Shown piece after piece: positions 11,501-26,100 of a stretch of 64,000 nucleotides of DNA. The stretch lies in NCBI GenBank assembly GCA_936440205.1, contig OW387139.1, positions 2,965,596 to 3,029,595 of the forward strand. The letters run 5' to 3'. Source of the DNA: Lepidonotus clava (taxonomy: Eukaryota > Annelida > Polychaeta > Phyllodocida > Polynoidae). The position numbers were made by a program, and so were the translations under genes. Each line of letters begins with the position of its first letter. Position 1 is the first letter of the stretch. The notes beneath the pieces are model-generated. The model did no database searches. It saw nothing but the letters and a program-made list of their open reading frames with translations, and was not told the origin of the DNA.

Positions 11501-14500
11501 TCCCTTGTGGTGATACCCAAAATGCTACCCAATGTTCCCCTGGTTTATTGTGAGGATCTGTGTTGCTAATGAAACAAGTGAAGGGTCGTGGTTTTTTTGG
11601 TATTCTATCAGAGGGAAAAGTTCCAAGGAAATATCTATTTGTGTGGGGATGGTTACGTAGAATTTTGTTCAATTCTGAGGTTTTGAGAACCATCTTCAGT
11701 TCTACACCATGGCGTAGTCAGTGACCGGCAATCGGTCGGCTGTTAGCTGGATCAAGCTGTCGTAAGTGCTCAGCATAATTACTGAAACCGCGTGGCCCAG
11801 CGCTCAGGGACACCTACAGCTTTCCCTGTCGCAGCAGGTTGATGCGGCTGTCCTCCGGGGTTCGGTCGGGAGTCAGGTCGAAAGCAAACAACGTGTAACC
11901 GTTCTTAAAATGATGTAACTGAATACCGCAGTCGTGACCCGAAGCTAATAGGCCAGTCTCCTTGAAGAGTTGACTGTAGGCTCTGCTAACGTTTCCGTTG
12001 ACAAAGTCTGTCTTCACGTGGAACTTCTGATCGTCGAACTGCAAGGCTACTTCTGTTACGTCGTAGTGCTTGAAGTTGAACGGATTCTCCGTCTTGCTCC
12101 CTGAGCTGGCCGACTCTTTGACTAAGCCAATAATCACCCCCGTGGGGATCTGCATTGTGTCGGGTACGGTCCACGTGTACTCCGATGAACCTTGCGTTAG
12201 GGTGTGCTTTGTGACCTTGCTCCTGGTGATCGGGTAGTTGAATGGTCCCATCTTGGGGTCGCGTACACTTTTATTGTGTACCTCCACCACCTCGTCCCTG
12301 ACGTGAACTTGGCGCATGGTCATTTCGGCCTTCTTGATGATGACTTTGTAACTCTCATTAGTGGCCATCTGCATGTAGAAGCTGGCGGGCTGACGTTCGA
12401 AGACGAGTTTGATCTCGCAGTGAGAGGGTAGGAGTTTACACTGAGTAAACAAATCGAGGTGCGGTCTTGCCACCATAGACTCCGCCTCCGACATGGACTG
12501 TTCGTCGTGAGTTCCAACCTGCGTTGGCTGCACCTCTGGTGTCCATTTTTTCCCGGGTGTCCATGAACCAGTTCTGGCAACCTTGGAGGCGACACTTTCT
12601 GGCGCCCTCCTCCGTCGTCAAGAGGTCGATGAGATAGGACTTGTAGGAGTACTCTTCATTGTTCGAAGTTACCTTCTCACCGTTGATGAGAAGCTGCACG
12701 CTGCTGAAAAGTGAATGAATTAAGTTGTTGACTGGAGCTGCATCGTGTGCCACGGTTAAGGCAGCTTCGTCGTTTCCTTGGACCACATACTCTAGGTAGA
12801 GTTCAGCTTTGCTGAGGTCTGTGTAAAGATTGCTCGGTTCGAAGGTGAAGTCAAAACAAGTTGTGGAGTCAGTGAGAGCGTTGTTTGTTGTTTTCTTGAC
12901 GAATTGACTTCGGAGAATATCTTTCTGTGATATAGGTAGTGCGTGTAAATCCAATTCACCTACGGCACAAGTTGCCGCACAGGGGTGAATGAGACTCATG
13001 ATGAGTCCTTTAGAAAAGGGTAGACTTACGTCTACCTACACTCTTCTTCTTCTCGTTACCACGTCTTGCACCTTGCGTTGCTCGGCGTCGTTTGGCTGGA
13101 GGGCCATCATCGTCAGTGTTTAAGTACCTTCTGACTGCACTGAAGGCTGTGTCCATTAAGGAACTTCCTGCACTCTTTGACCTTTTTACGAGGCTCTTCT
13201 TAAAGTTTTTTCCAGCCACGACATCGTCAAAAACACCTTTTCCTGTTTTCACGATGGTGGGGACTGCTGCTTTAAATGCTGACGCACCGAGCTTCTTTAT
13301 CATCGGAAGAGCCGATCTCATTATACTTCCAAATATTCCGTGGCCACGTTGTCTTTTAGCTCCACCGAAAGCAGGTAATTGGCCACTTCCAAATTGCGAG
13401 CGCTTATAATATTGGCCATATTCACCTCTTGGTGCTGAATACAAGGGTGGCACGTTCATATAGTAACTCACCATTTTTCCAATGTCTTCCTTCTTACACT
13501 AATGTACTATAGGGATGAGAGAGAGCTCTAAAGGTCAGTACTACCGACACTTCCCCGTGCTCAAATGGTATAGGTTCGCCTGCACTGTCTCTTAAGTACA
13601 CTCCGATCTCTTTGAAATGTGTTATTCGCAGAGAATGGAAAATCAAATTGGGAAAGTTTATTGTGTCCATTGTTTTTTGAGAGTATTTGTTTACGGCCAT
13701 ACATCGAAGAAGTGGTGCTTCAGTATCTCCTACTACCCCGTTGTGAATAATGTCAGAGTAGACATAGACTGTATGGTTTCTAAAGTTGACATCTGTTATT
13801 TGTTTTGCTCGTGTGCGCCTACCCATGTATATTTTTCCTTCGAAACCAAGTTGATAAGAAAGGTTTTCTGGTATGATGAGCATTGTGTTGGAAGGCAGTG
13901 CAATAAGCGTTTTCATTGTGAATTCGTTATAAGAGAAAATTTCATCTGGACCATTTCCTTTATTTTTTCGCTTTTCTTCTTTCATTTTCTTGATGACTTT
14001 TGGTATATTTTTCTTCATTATTTTATTCAGGAGTTTGATCAGATCTTTGTTGGCTTCCACTTGCCCGCTTTCCATTGAGAAACGAGCGTAAGACCGTTTT
14101 CCTGGAAAGTGCTTCCTTGCTAATGAATCGATGTAACTCAATGTGGGAGGAAGCTTTTTTGGTTCGTCAGCATCAGCTTCTTCGAATACTTCTGTGGGCT
14201 CTGGTTGGTCGTCATCGTCATCGTTTTCTTCTTTTTCAATTCCTTCCATTTCAACTTCTAGTTTTCTTTTCGGGGGTGTTTCATGCATGTGGGTTACCAA
14301 ATCAGTATTAAACATGTCTGTTAGGAACGGTTCTCTGTCACGTTTTTTCCTACTGCTCTCTATTTCACGCTTTAGTCGAGTGATAGCTTCAACGCGCCTT
14401 GTTGGAGGTGTTTGTAATGGAGTAATTCCTTCTCTAGGTTTCTTAGGAGGTGTAGGTCCGTCTGAAGTGTGAGAACTTGATGTCGGAGGAGATATACTCT

Positions 14501-17500
14501 CACTAACTGTTCTTACAGCTGACACTGCATCTGAAATAAACGCTCCAGAAGACTCTTCATGATCAGGGTCTGGTCCTGTCGGTGTTTCAATTGAATCAGC
14601 TGCAGTTCCAGGTGTAGTTGTGGAAGTAGCAGGAGAAGAAGCCTCTTCATCAGAACCGCAGGAAGTTCTGGCCCTAGTTGGTGAGGTGTTATGTTTCTTA
14701 TTTTCTCCCGGTGCTTCTGCGCTGAGAAGGTAGAAAGTTGATTTTCGCACATTGTACCATTTTACTGGAAGCGTTATTTCAGATAACGCACAGTCTGTGT
14801 CAGCTGGTAGTACCATATACTTTTGTAAAAGAACTCTGTAAGTGCTCAGAGTGTTGTCTGGAAAGGTCTTAGTAGATGAGTTACTGGGTAGGGTGCAGGT
14901 TACATCCATTTTTGTATGTTCTTGACTGGTTCCCAACTGTTGAATTTGTCTCCGTATCCTTTCCACTTAATGAGTGCTTGTCTTTTAGCACCTTTTCCTC
15001 TATATTTAAGGATGCTCTCGACAGTGTACTGCTTCCTCGGAGTAACTTTCACCTTCTGAACCTCTTGAGGATAAAACCACCCCTTTATTCTTTCTTGAAG
15101 GGTATCTTCGATTTCATACCCTTTAATATAGTTTGGGTTCTTTACAGTGAATATTTCTTCACTCCAATTTGGTTCATATCCACGATTAAAGGTTTTCTTT
15201 TTTCTTAGAATTCGTGCTCTATCATCACTTTTCATTAAAGGTTTCCTTTTCTTCTTTAAATCTTTAGCTCTCACTCTTTCATACAAATGATAGAACAATC
15301 GATCGGCGTTATCTTTATTAACGTCTACCGGTCGACCTCCTATGGTAGAATGAAAGGTGTGGTTGTAAGAATGCACTAGATCTTGAAGTACATCTATGTA
15401 TGTGTATGTTTTCATGTGAGTGAAGTATCGCCACATTTTCTGTTGTAAGGTGCTGTTGAACCTTTCTGCTATAGAACATTTTATGTCATCATTTTCTCCA
15501 GTGAAAAAAGATACACCTGTCTCTTTCAAGTAATCCTGAAAAGTTTTGTTCAGGAACTCTTTACCTTTATCTGTTTGGAGATATTTAGGACATCTTTTAA
15601 CTGTCATAACTTTGAAAGCTTCCGTAACATCTGTGGCTTTTTTACTTTTTATAGCTTGTGCAAATCCAAATCTGGAGAAGACATCTATGGCAACCATTAT
15701 ATACGAATAGCCTTTGTTATACTTTTTGAACTGTTGCATATCTATCAAGTCCATTTGCCATTGTTTATCTATTCCAAAAGTCTGTGTTTTACGCCTAGGA
15801 AACCGTCTCTTGAATGGTTTATGTTTAGTATAAGCATCCACAGATTCAAGTGCATCTTCAATATGCTTGATGTCAGTGTTTTTGAAATAGTGTTTCTTTA
15901 TTTTGGATGCGCTTGTGAAGCTTGCTGGTTGTTTAGGATCAGTGAAGTGGTTAACAACTTCTTTCTTCAAAGCCTTGTAGACCATTTTACAAACGGTGTT
16001 ACTGTAAAGTGTCGATGTCTCTTACTTCTGCCGTGACCTTCTTGTTGAGGAGGTTTCTCTTTCCGCCTAGGTGTTTCCACCTCTTCATGTTCCTCTTCAC
16101 TGTCGGAACCCTTCATGTTGTAGTTCCTTATATATTTCATTTTCGGATTTAACTTCTTAACAATCTGGACGAATTGTTTCTGCCCCGGTAAGCTGGCTCG
16201 CTTCTTAGTAGTCGGTCGCACTGCACTCGAAAGAAGATTCATCAAATGTGTTTCATCTATAGGTGTGTCTCCTAGAATGAGACGACCGTCCTTTGTAAAC
16301 TGTTTTCGTGATTTGGCCAAGGTCTTGTAGAGATTACGCACAGAGTTATGGTAAGAACCCGGAACTTTTTCTAGTGCTTTTTCCATCTTATGTGGTAGTA
16401 CCTTCGGCATAAGTAGTCCTCTCGGTTTTGTAGAAACTCTTTTAGGTTTCATGATAGTCGGAGAAGGTGGCGGAGATGGTGAAGGAGAACGTGAAAGGTG
16501 CGATGTTGAAAACAACATACTTTTAGCTTTAGAGGAAAGGATGGAGGACCTGGTCATGAGATCATTGTAGGTGGCTAGTTTCTCTTCTCTGCTCATCGTT
16601 GGATCGTTCAATACACGACTCATTTCTTTTTGTAAACGAGCTAACACCTCCACGGTAGACGCTGTAGGTTCAAGTTTTTCTTTTACCATTGACCTTTCGA
16701 AAAAGGAATCCCTGTCACTTTCTTTGGCAGGAGGTGGAGAATCAACTTTGCCAGAAACAGTTGAACTCTCCATTTCCACTTTGTTAGAACTTTGCAACAC
16801 ATCTGGATGAACGAGCAGCATTCGTTTATAGCTTGTCATTTTCTCCTAATGGTGTCTTGTAAGGCCTCCGATAATACTGGATATGAGTGGAACAGCTAAT
16901 CCCAATAGAGTACCAATAAACCCACCTTCTTGTTCAAGAATCTTACGTTTGTGACCTACTGTAGTTGAAGGCTTGGTAAGACCCTTGAGTTGTTTCTTGT
17001 ACCTCGATAGACGACCGACTGCTTGTTTATTGGAGATGTGCAAGTTTTTATTCATAATATTCACACCTATTTGCGCTATCAACCTTATCACCTCATTAGA
17101 CATACCCATCATTATATGTTTACACTCCTTACCAGTGCATTTAGACAGGTGTCTCAATAGAGGAAGGTGCTTCTTTATGAGAGCGAGTTGTTTAGCCTTC
17201 ATTGTTTCCGTGTAGTAGGAATGAATACAGTTGTCTTGAGAGGTGTAGTCACGCTGTTACACACCCTTAGTGTGTTGGGTGTAGTCTGCTTGAAGTCCAA
17301 CACTAGATATGAGTGTCTCGCCGATGTTTCTTCGTTATATACGTTAGTAAGAAAACGCGGATGAGTTGGAAACACTTGACGTGATAAAGCGTGAATTTGA
17401 CTCATATCTCTTGGATTTTTGAAAATTATCATGTAATGAGAGTTCAGACTAAGTGTTCTGAAATCCTTATTAGGGAGAAATAAATTTTGAGTTATGAATA

Positions 17501-20112
17501 TAACACTCATATTTCTATGGTGAGAACCTTTTATGAATAGATCTCTTATAAGAGGTGCATCTTCTTTATCTAACAGATCATCTATTATAAGTAGAGAATG
17601 TTTAGATAAATCCTTTTTTTTATGTAAAAGTTCTTCTCTTGAAAGAAGACCTATGTTGAATTTCACTTTTCCCTGATACTTCTTGAAAACGTCTTGCCAT
17701 TGTCCATAGCAATATATAATCTCATCGACTGGGGGGTTTATTACAGTTTTCGCCTTTTCTATAATTTCAAACACTAATTGCGTTTTACCACATCCTGAAG
17801 GTCCAGCAATAAGACATGTGAAAGGTCCTTGTAGTCTTGGGTCAAATGCGATTTCCTTTACACTTTCCATTTTTTTCTATTTAACGAAATTATAACACGT
17901 CTTACCCGGTCGAAGGTTAATGTACTGAATGACACTTTAATGAAAAAACAATCCTTTTTGTTTGGTTTCTATAACATAAGAGTGTTTTTCCTGTAACGAA
18001 ATAAAATAACGACAAATGAAAAGAGATGTGGTCATAACATCATTTTATGAGGACCGAAAATAAAATAACGACAAATGAAAAGAGATGGCATCATAACAAT
18101 ATTTTATGTGGAACGAAACAAAAGAATACCAAATTAAAAGTGTAAACTGTGATAACATGGGTTTTTCTCTTTCACAAAACAAAAGAATAACAAATTAATG
18201 AAACCGAACCATAAACGCTCTCCATACGTTTTTGTTTTTTAATTGATCGGTCTTTTTGTTATGGGACAGCCCCTGGATGTCGGGTGCAAAACGCACCCTC
18301 CCACCCAAAAGGCACCGACCGCCGACCGCGCCCGCCACGCAGATCACCCGCGAGCGGAGCGGCGCGCATTTTGTTTTCTTGAAAGAGAAAAGGGGTGCAC
18401 TTTATGCACCCCCCCTTTTCTCTTTTCAAGAAAAGCGTTGAACGCCGTTTGAGGCGTTTGTGTTTTTATTTTGATTAAGTGGTTATAACCGTTAACGTAT
18501 GGTTAGAGTTACAAGCTTGATAGTATCAACTCGATTATCAGCTCGTATGTCACAGGAGATAAGCCTAACCAGCGTCTAATTTACAACTACATAAACGTTT
18601 TGTTTCAGCTGATTTATAGAGCTGTATAGTAAATAAACGGTCATCTTTACATTATAAGTGTGAGAATAAAAGAGATTGGTTGAAGGGTGGTTTTCTACCT
18701 TTTGGTAGAAAACCGAATAGTCTGGAGGAGCATAAAAGGATGTTTATTTTCTTTTTAATATTGGAGAGTATGAGTAGGAGTAAATCTAGGAATAGAATAA
18801 GCCGTCACGAGACTTGATTCTTTACCGTTCCTTCCGACAACCCTGACAATATGGTCACAACCCTCCTGACCATGTCCGATTTCTGTATCGAACTCTTTTT
18901 CATAGAAGAATTTGTTGTTGTCAAGGGTGTTGACTACTTTGTCAGGATATCGGATGGTTGCGTTGATAAGGGGAATAACAATGTCAGCGTGCAGAAATAT
19001 AGAAGGTTTCCCATCAGGATCTGCTTCTGATTTACGCCAAAAACGTCTCTGTACTGTTTCCTTGACAGAGTGTCGCGCAAAAATGTGACTCAAGATACAT
19101 TGTGTTGTCGGTAAACCGACAACACAAGGTTTCTTGGTTATCATATCTTTGAGCGTTAGATTTGGTTGTTGGGTTAGCCGAATGTTTTTCAGAAGTTTGC
19201 AATTTTGAAATAAAATGTTTGGATGAATTTCACCCTCAATTTGATACATGCCGTCTCTCGGACAGATGTATTTCACCCAATGCTCCTCTCCATAGATACC
19301 TGATGCTCGCGCAAAAGGCACGTTGACCACCTCATTTCGAAAATGAGATGGTCTTCCAATGAGCGGTGCCAGCGGTACACGGTGCTGAACCGAGGGTTGT
19401 GCGTTCATGTACATGGTGAGACTGGTGCGATTGATGACAAGTCTAGAAATGAATCTCAGAGGGTCTCTGAGAGCGTATATTATCATTTTTGTTACCGACC
19501 ACAATACGTATCTCCAATGAAACCGATACATGTAAATTTTTGAATATTTGTTATGAAGTGCACGTGTCAGACTCTCGCGTCGCGTCACTAATGGAACCAT
19601 GTACTCAGTGATATCTACTTATCGGTAACAAAACAAAATACGAATAAAATAACGGACGACGCTCATGAAAAACTTTGTGAAATTGGAAAAACCGTCCTAC
19701 GTTTAATCGACGTTGATAGTAAACTTTTGTATAAAAGACTCATGGGCTGGAGTCTTCTCAACACTCTCATGATGGGACGTAGAAGTTTGACTACTCGTGG
19801 AAAGACCTCAGCTTCCTCCGCTCAGGAGGGCCTTCCGAAGCAGGCGCCTCCTGGAAATTCGGTCATTGATGAATACTTTGATCAATACCGAGTGTTTCCA
19901 TCGAGAGAAGACGCCGGTTACGTTCCTGTTGCAGTTGGGGGGTATGCAACAGATTCGTCCATGGACACTCAATCTGGCTATATGACAGATGTAGGCGAAG
20001 ACACGTCCATCCCCGTCAACGCTGTTGATGCCAGTCTATACAACGATATTTCTGATCTGTGGAATCCCGAGCCACCTGCACCTTTGACTGACGCTGTCAC
20101 TGCCACAATCGC

Positions 20113-20148
<36 letters not shown>

Positions 20149-23100
20149 TACCCTCCAAGACGACTCCAACAAAGAAAACGTGCCACCACCGAAAGAAGGC
20201 GAAGCTCTTTCGGTACCGATCATCATCGAAGAAGAGTCGGAGGGAGAACCAACAGACAAGAAAAAGGCACCGCCGAGAAAACGTAAGCCTGCTGGTGAAC
20301 AGAAACCTCGTGCAAAGAAAGGTAAACCAGTGGCAGTGGACGTTGAACTAGCGAAGGAGATCAACAAGACGCACAACATCTCGGTCATCGTCACCACCTA
20401 CCAGGGGAAGGCCAAGATCCATCTGGGGTCCCGCCACTACGTGGAGCAGCTGGAGAAACGGGTCAACTCGGGCGGGGTGCACGACGCACCTCCGAAAGAC
20501 CAGGGGCACACCGTGCCATACGCACTCTTCTTCGACTTGGTTAGCACGCTCGGACCAAAGATCCTGAATGACTTAAAGCAGTACGAATAGATCACAGAAC
20601 ATGCTGTAATCACCAAGGGCAGGTAGGTGTGGTCTTACAACATATCAGTAACTATACATGGTGTGGTGTGGTTGCCTATATACATATATACACAGAAAAC
20701 ATTTAATCATGCTGTAGATATTATATTAGCTAGCTTCAAAGAAAATATTTAGTCAGCTTTTTATATATTCACCTAGCGCATAGTTAGTCTAACACATAGT
20801 TAGCTTCAAACAAAAAATATTTAGTCAGCTTTTATATAACTAGCTAGAACATAAGTGAATATTTTATATAGTTATTAAGTCGAAAATAAGAAAATGAATC
20901 AGAATATAAATTGTCCGATGTGTAACGTGCCACGTCGTCCTCGCAATTTTTCTTTACATTCTGGAAAGGTTATCTGTTCTTCACCTACATGCGTCAGAGA
21001 ACAGTATGATATAGAAACAACAGTAATGCCATCAACTATAGGTAGTTATTGGTGGTATCACAACACTTATGTTAAAAACTTTAAGTCAATCGCAAACGGT
21101 TTAGTTCTCCTAGGAAGCGTTCAATCAATTTTCAATGTCAGACTCTCAACTCTGAACATGAAAGAAGCAGTTGAAGAGATAATAGAGGCTATTAAAAAAA
21201 TACATCAGAACCAAGTTTTCGAATATAGACTAGCTATATCTTTAGGTGCATTACTTGAAAGACTTAATGGAGGAACAACAGAAACTGCCGAAGAAAAGAT
21301 TTATACAGAAGATAGAGAAGTTATGTATTATCATCCTTCAGTGAACAACTCCTCTTTATTTTGGTTAGAGCACGAACAGCAAAGCAATTACAGACATATT
21401 AAAAATGATTCTGACTTGCAAGATGTAATAAGTTTTTTACGCGATAAAGAATGGAGTGTCAATAGAGCTGACACAAGTTGGAGACTAGTGGGTAATGTAA
21501 ACGCAAACATCTACATAGTAAGGGTTCAAGGTAGAGAGGATGGTCTAATAGGAAGATTGGATACAATTCCGAATTTCCTACGTAGACGGGGGTTACAACA
21601 TTTCCATCGTAATCCAAAGAGCAAACGGGTGTACAAAGACTACCTGTGTTTTTTTAGATGTCTGTCGTATTTTCTTTTCAAAAACACATCCCACTGTGAA
21701 AGACTACTTCAAGAATGTTTTCCTGATGAAACTAAAGTATCATTCAGAGGTATTTCAATTAAGGCCTTGACCCAGATAGAAGCCAAATACAACATTATGA
21801 TAAGAGTGTTTTCACTCATTCCTAAGAAGAGTAGCACTTCCAAGAAAAAGAAAGTTAAAAGGGGAACACCTTGTACATTAAAATGTATAAAGGGAAATTT
21901 AATGAGTGTTGAGGATGAGTCTAAAGTTATGACACTAAATCTATACGACCATCACTTCAGTCTAGTAAACGATCTAAATAAATATTCACAGTTCCACATG
22001 TGTCGTAAGTGTAGAAGACTCTTTGAAACAGAGTATAATCTTAAGCGACACACTAACATAAAAAGCGACTGTACGCAAGTTAAATTCATCTACAAAGGTG
22101 GTATTTACAGAAACAAACCATCTGTATTTGATAGACTGGAGGAGCTAGGTATAAAAGTACCAGCTGAACTTCGAATATATCCATACAAAATTGTGTATGA
22201 TTTCGAAAGTTATTTTTCTCACAAAACAAAAGGTGATGTTCAGACAACTAACACAGTAGTCGAATCACATCATGTACCGCTTTCATCTAGTGTAGCAAGT
22301 GACTTTCCAGAATGGGAAAAACCAGTTTGTTTCATAAGAAAAAGTGATGGAGAAAATGATGAAATAGTTCACGACACACTGGATTACATACAAAAGTTAG
22401 CTGAAAAAATAGGAACTGTTGTAGAAACACGTTTCTCTCACATAATAAAAAAGCTTGAAAAGTATAAAAAAAAACGAGATTGCTGAAGGAAAAAAAGTGC
22501 CTAAATCACTAATGAAGAGCATAGGAAAAAAGGGTAGTAATAAAACATCGCACAGAATAGATAAAATCAAAATTCGTCTTATGAACTATATTTACAGAGC
22601 ACCTGTCATAGGTTTCAATTCTGGTCGCTACGACTTAAATCTAATAAAACGAGATTTCCATTCCTTTTATGCAAAGAAGCAAACAGCTGAGATGAAAACC
22701 ATAAAAAGGAGTAATCAATACATAGCTGTCTACACAGAGAACTGTGTTTATTTAGACATGTTAAATTATCTAGCTCCCGGATACTCCTATGCTAGCTATT
22801 TAAAAGCTTTCCTACAAGATGAAAGTAAAGGGTTCTTTCCATTTGAGTGGATGACATCAACTAGAAAACTAGGGAACTTAAAACTTCCACCTCGCTCAGC
22901 TTTCTATAGTTCACTTACGGGTACTTCTATATCAGAGGAAGACTATGCCAAGTGTAAGAAAGTGTGGAAAGATAATGGAATGACAACTTTCAGAGATTAT
23001 CTAATATATTACAATAACAAAGATGTAGAACCTTTTGTCAAAGCTATAAACCAACACATGAAATTTTTCAGTGAAAGAGGAATAGATATGTTCAAAGATG

Positions 23101-26100
23101 GTCTGACTCTTCCAGGGCTTACACTAAAATTTCTATTTGATAACACATCATCAAACACCCTTCCTTACATTATATTCTCAGAGGCAGACAAAGATGTGCA
23201 CAAATTAATTAGAAGCAATTTGGTAGGTGGTCCATCGATTATATTTCATAGACATCAAAAAGCAGGCGTGACACGAATACGGGGAAGATCATTCGGACCA
23301 TTAAGTAAAGTGTGCCGTCATATCATAGGAGTAGATGCAAACAGTCTTTACCTTAAATGTATGGGTGAAGAACACTGTACGGGGTACTTTGTAGTCCGCA
23401 GAAGTAGTAACAATTACAAACCTGAACAATCTCAAAAAGTCAGTCGCGCTGCAACAGAATGGTTGCGGTTTCGAGAGATTACAGACAAAGTTAAAATACT
23501 ACATGCTTATAACCATGGGGAAGTTAGTGTGGGTACAAAAAGAGTTTGAGTGGACGGACTGGTTCCAGATACAAAAACCGTGTATCAATTTCATGGTTGC
23601 TACTGGCATGGGCACGCGTGTCACATGAATAAAAACACTCTCTCTACTGATAAAGGCCGTAAACTAATGTCAGAAAGATGTCGACAAACTCTTAAAACAA
23701 CACTGTATCTAGAACTAATAGGTTATACTGTCATTGAGAAATACGAATGTGACTGGAACAAAGACAAGAATAACAACAACAGTGTTATAGCATCTAAATC
23801 ACTGTGGAGCATACCGATTCCAAACACACACAATACCCTTTCTGAAATAGATATAATAAACGGCGTAAAAAATGGGACTATTTTTGGACTAGTATCGGTG
23901 GACATACACACACCTGATCACCTTAAATTTAAATTTGAAGAAATGACGCCCATTTTCAAAAATACAATGGTGTCAAGAGATGATGTAGGAGAACACATGA
24001 AACAACATCTATTAAAGAACGATAGAGTGAAAAGACCACAACGTCAATTAATCGGAAGTTATTTTGCAAAAAATATTTTATTAGGTTCACCACTACTTAA
24101 ATGGTATTTAGAAAAAGGCTTAATCGTAACAAAAGTTCACTTACTAGTTGAATACATACCACAGAAATCGTTTCTCTCATTTGTTGATCAAGTAACAGAG
24201 GCACGAAGAAAAGGGGACAAAAACCCTGACTGTAAAATTCTCTCTGACCTCTACAAACTCCTAGGAAACAGTTCATATGGAAAAACGATTTGTAACAAAC
24301 AAAACTTCACAAACACTCGATATATGACACCAGAAAAAGCCGCTAGAATAGCTCTTCACTGGACAGTACAAGATGTCCAAGACTTGTGTGAAGATACATG
24401 TGAAGTCTCATCACTCCCTACGTCAATAACATACGACCTTCCAGTTCAAATAGGTTTCATGGTATATCAATACGCAAAACTGAAAATGTTACAATTTTAC
24501 TACGACTTCTTATCAAAGTACATTGAAGAATCTGACTTTGAACTCTGTGAAATGGATACGGATAGTCTGTATTTTGCACTCAGCGCACAGACTTTAGATG
24601 AATTAATAATTCCAGAAAAAAGAGAAGCCTATTATAGAGAACGACACTTATGGTTACCATCAGAATCTTGTGATAATGAACATCACAGAGAACAATATAT
24701 AATAGCGAAAACAAATAATTTACCATGGTTTCCACAACCATGTTGTAAAGAAAGAGAAAAATATGACAAACGGACCCCAGGACTATTCAAAATTGAATGG
24801 GAAGGAGATGAAATGACTTCACTAAATTCAAAATGTTATATCGGTCATGGAAAGGAAAAGAAAACTAGCTGTAAAGGTGTGATACAGAAACAAAACATAC
24901 TTGACATGGAATCTTTTAACACCGTTCTCGAAACACAAATCACGATGGACGCCGTTAACACTGGTTTCAAAGTTGTAGATCATCATATAATAACATACAA
25001 ACAGAAAAAGAGAGGATTAAGTTATCAATATATAAAAAGAAAAACTTGTGAAGACGGTGTGAGCACGATACCCTTAGATATCTAGGAATTCGGCAATCAT
25101 GTTGTAAATATTCTTTAATTCTGAAAAATAACAGACTTATAACTACGAAATATATCATTTATGAAGGAAATACTTCAACAAAAAAAATATAAAATATAAA
25201 AATATAAAAAAAATATAAAAGAAAAAGAAAATTAAACCTGTACATATCATTTATCTAACCGCTGTTTTAAAAAAAAAAAAATATTCAAAAGTTGAAATTT
25301 AAAAAAAGAAATAATTGTTTAAGAAAAAAGAAAAAAACTTTAAAATTATAATAAAAATAAAAATAAAATTATACAAAATCTCACATAGAGATAGAAAAAA
25401 ACGCTTGAAATATAAATATTTGAAAATTAAAAAACTTTAAAAATTAAAAAAAAAATTTAAAAAAATAAAAAAATTATACAATATCTCACAGAAACCAAAA
25501 AAATGCATGGCTTTATGCATGGCTTTATCTAGGGTAGAACTCCCGGCAGCAAAAAATCTCAGCGAATCACAGAGAAATTTCAGGTGTCTACCCACTACCA
25601 GTTATTTTCTTAGTACATACTAAATAGTAAATACTACAAAAATAACTGGATACCCATATTTTATTCATCTAGTTGCTTAGTGTAGCCATAGTTTCAAGTA
25701 TTATATTACAGCTTCAATATGAGTGACAGCAGCTATTCGGATTTTCTAATCGATTTGGCAAGCAATGATTCATCAACAAATGATAACGAGACCACACTTA
25801 GTTGGGGTCTCGATTTATCATTCCTCAATATTGCTGAGTCACGACCTGAATCTCCGGATAGTACTCTCGACTCTAACTATCCATCAGCAGACATTAATTT
25901 TCAACTTATACCCAAAAATGATAAAGTCGTTGTACTTTGCGGATGTAGTGGATATTTCTTTTGGGAGATTATCCCCGCACAGTACAGCGACTTTTATCTG
26001 AAACCACACCATGTTAGTACTGTAGACCACACCACTGGTACGACGCGATCCTGTTCCACTTTTACAGAAGCTATGTGGGACGGGTATAGTTTCGCAACGA

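Noticed and set aside
13617-14472. Plus-strand frames across the Polinton structural block
   Set aside because: Antisense shadows of the minus-strand structural gene; no family similarity.
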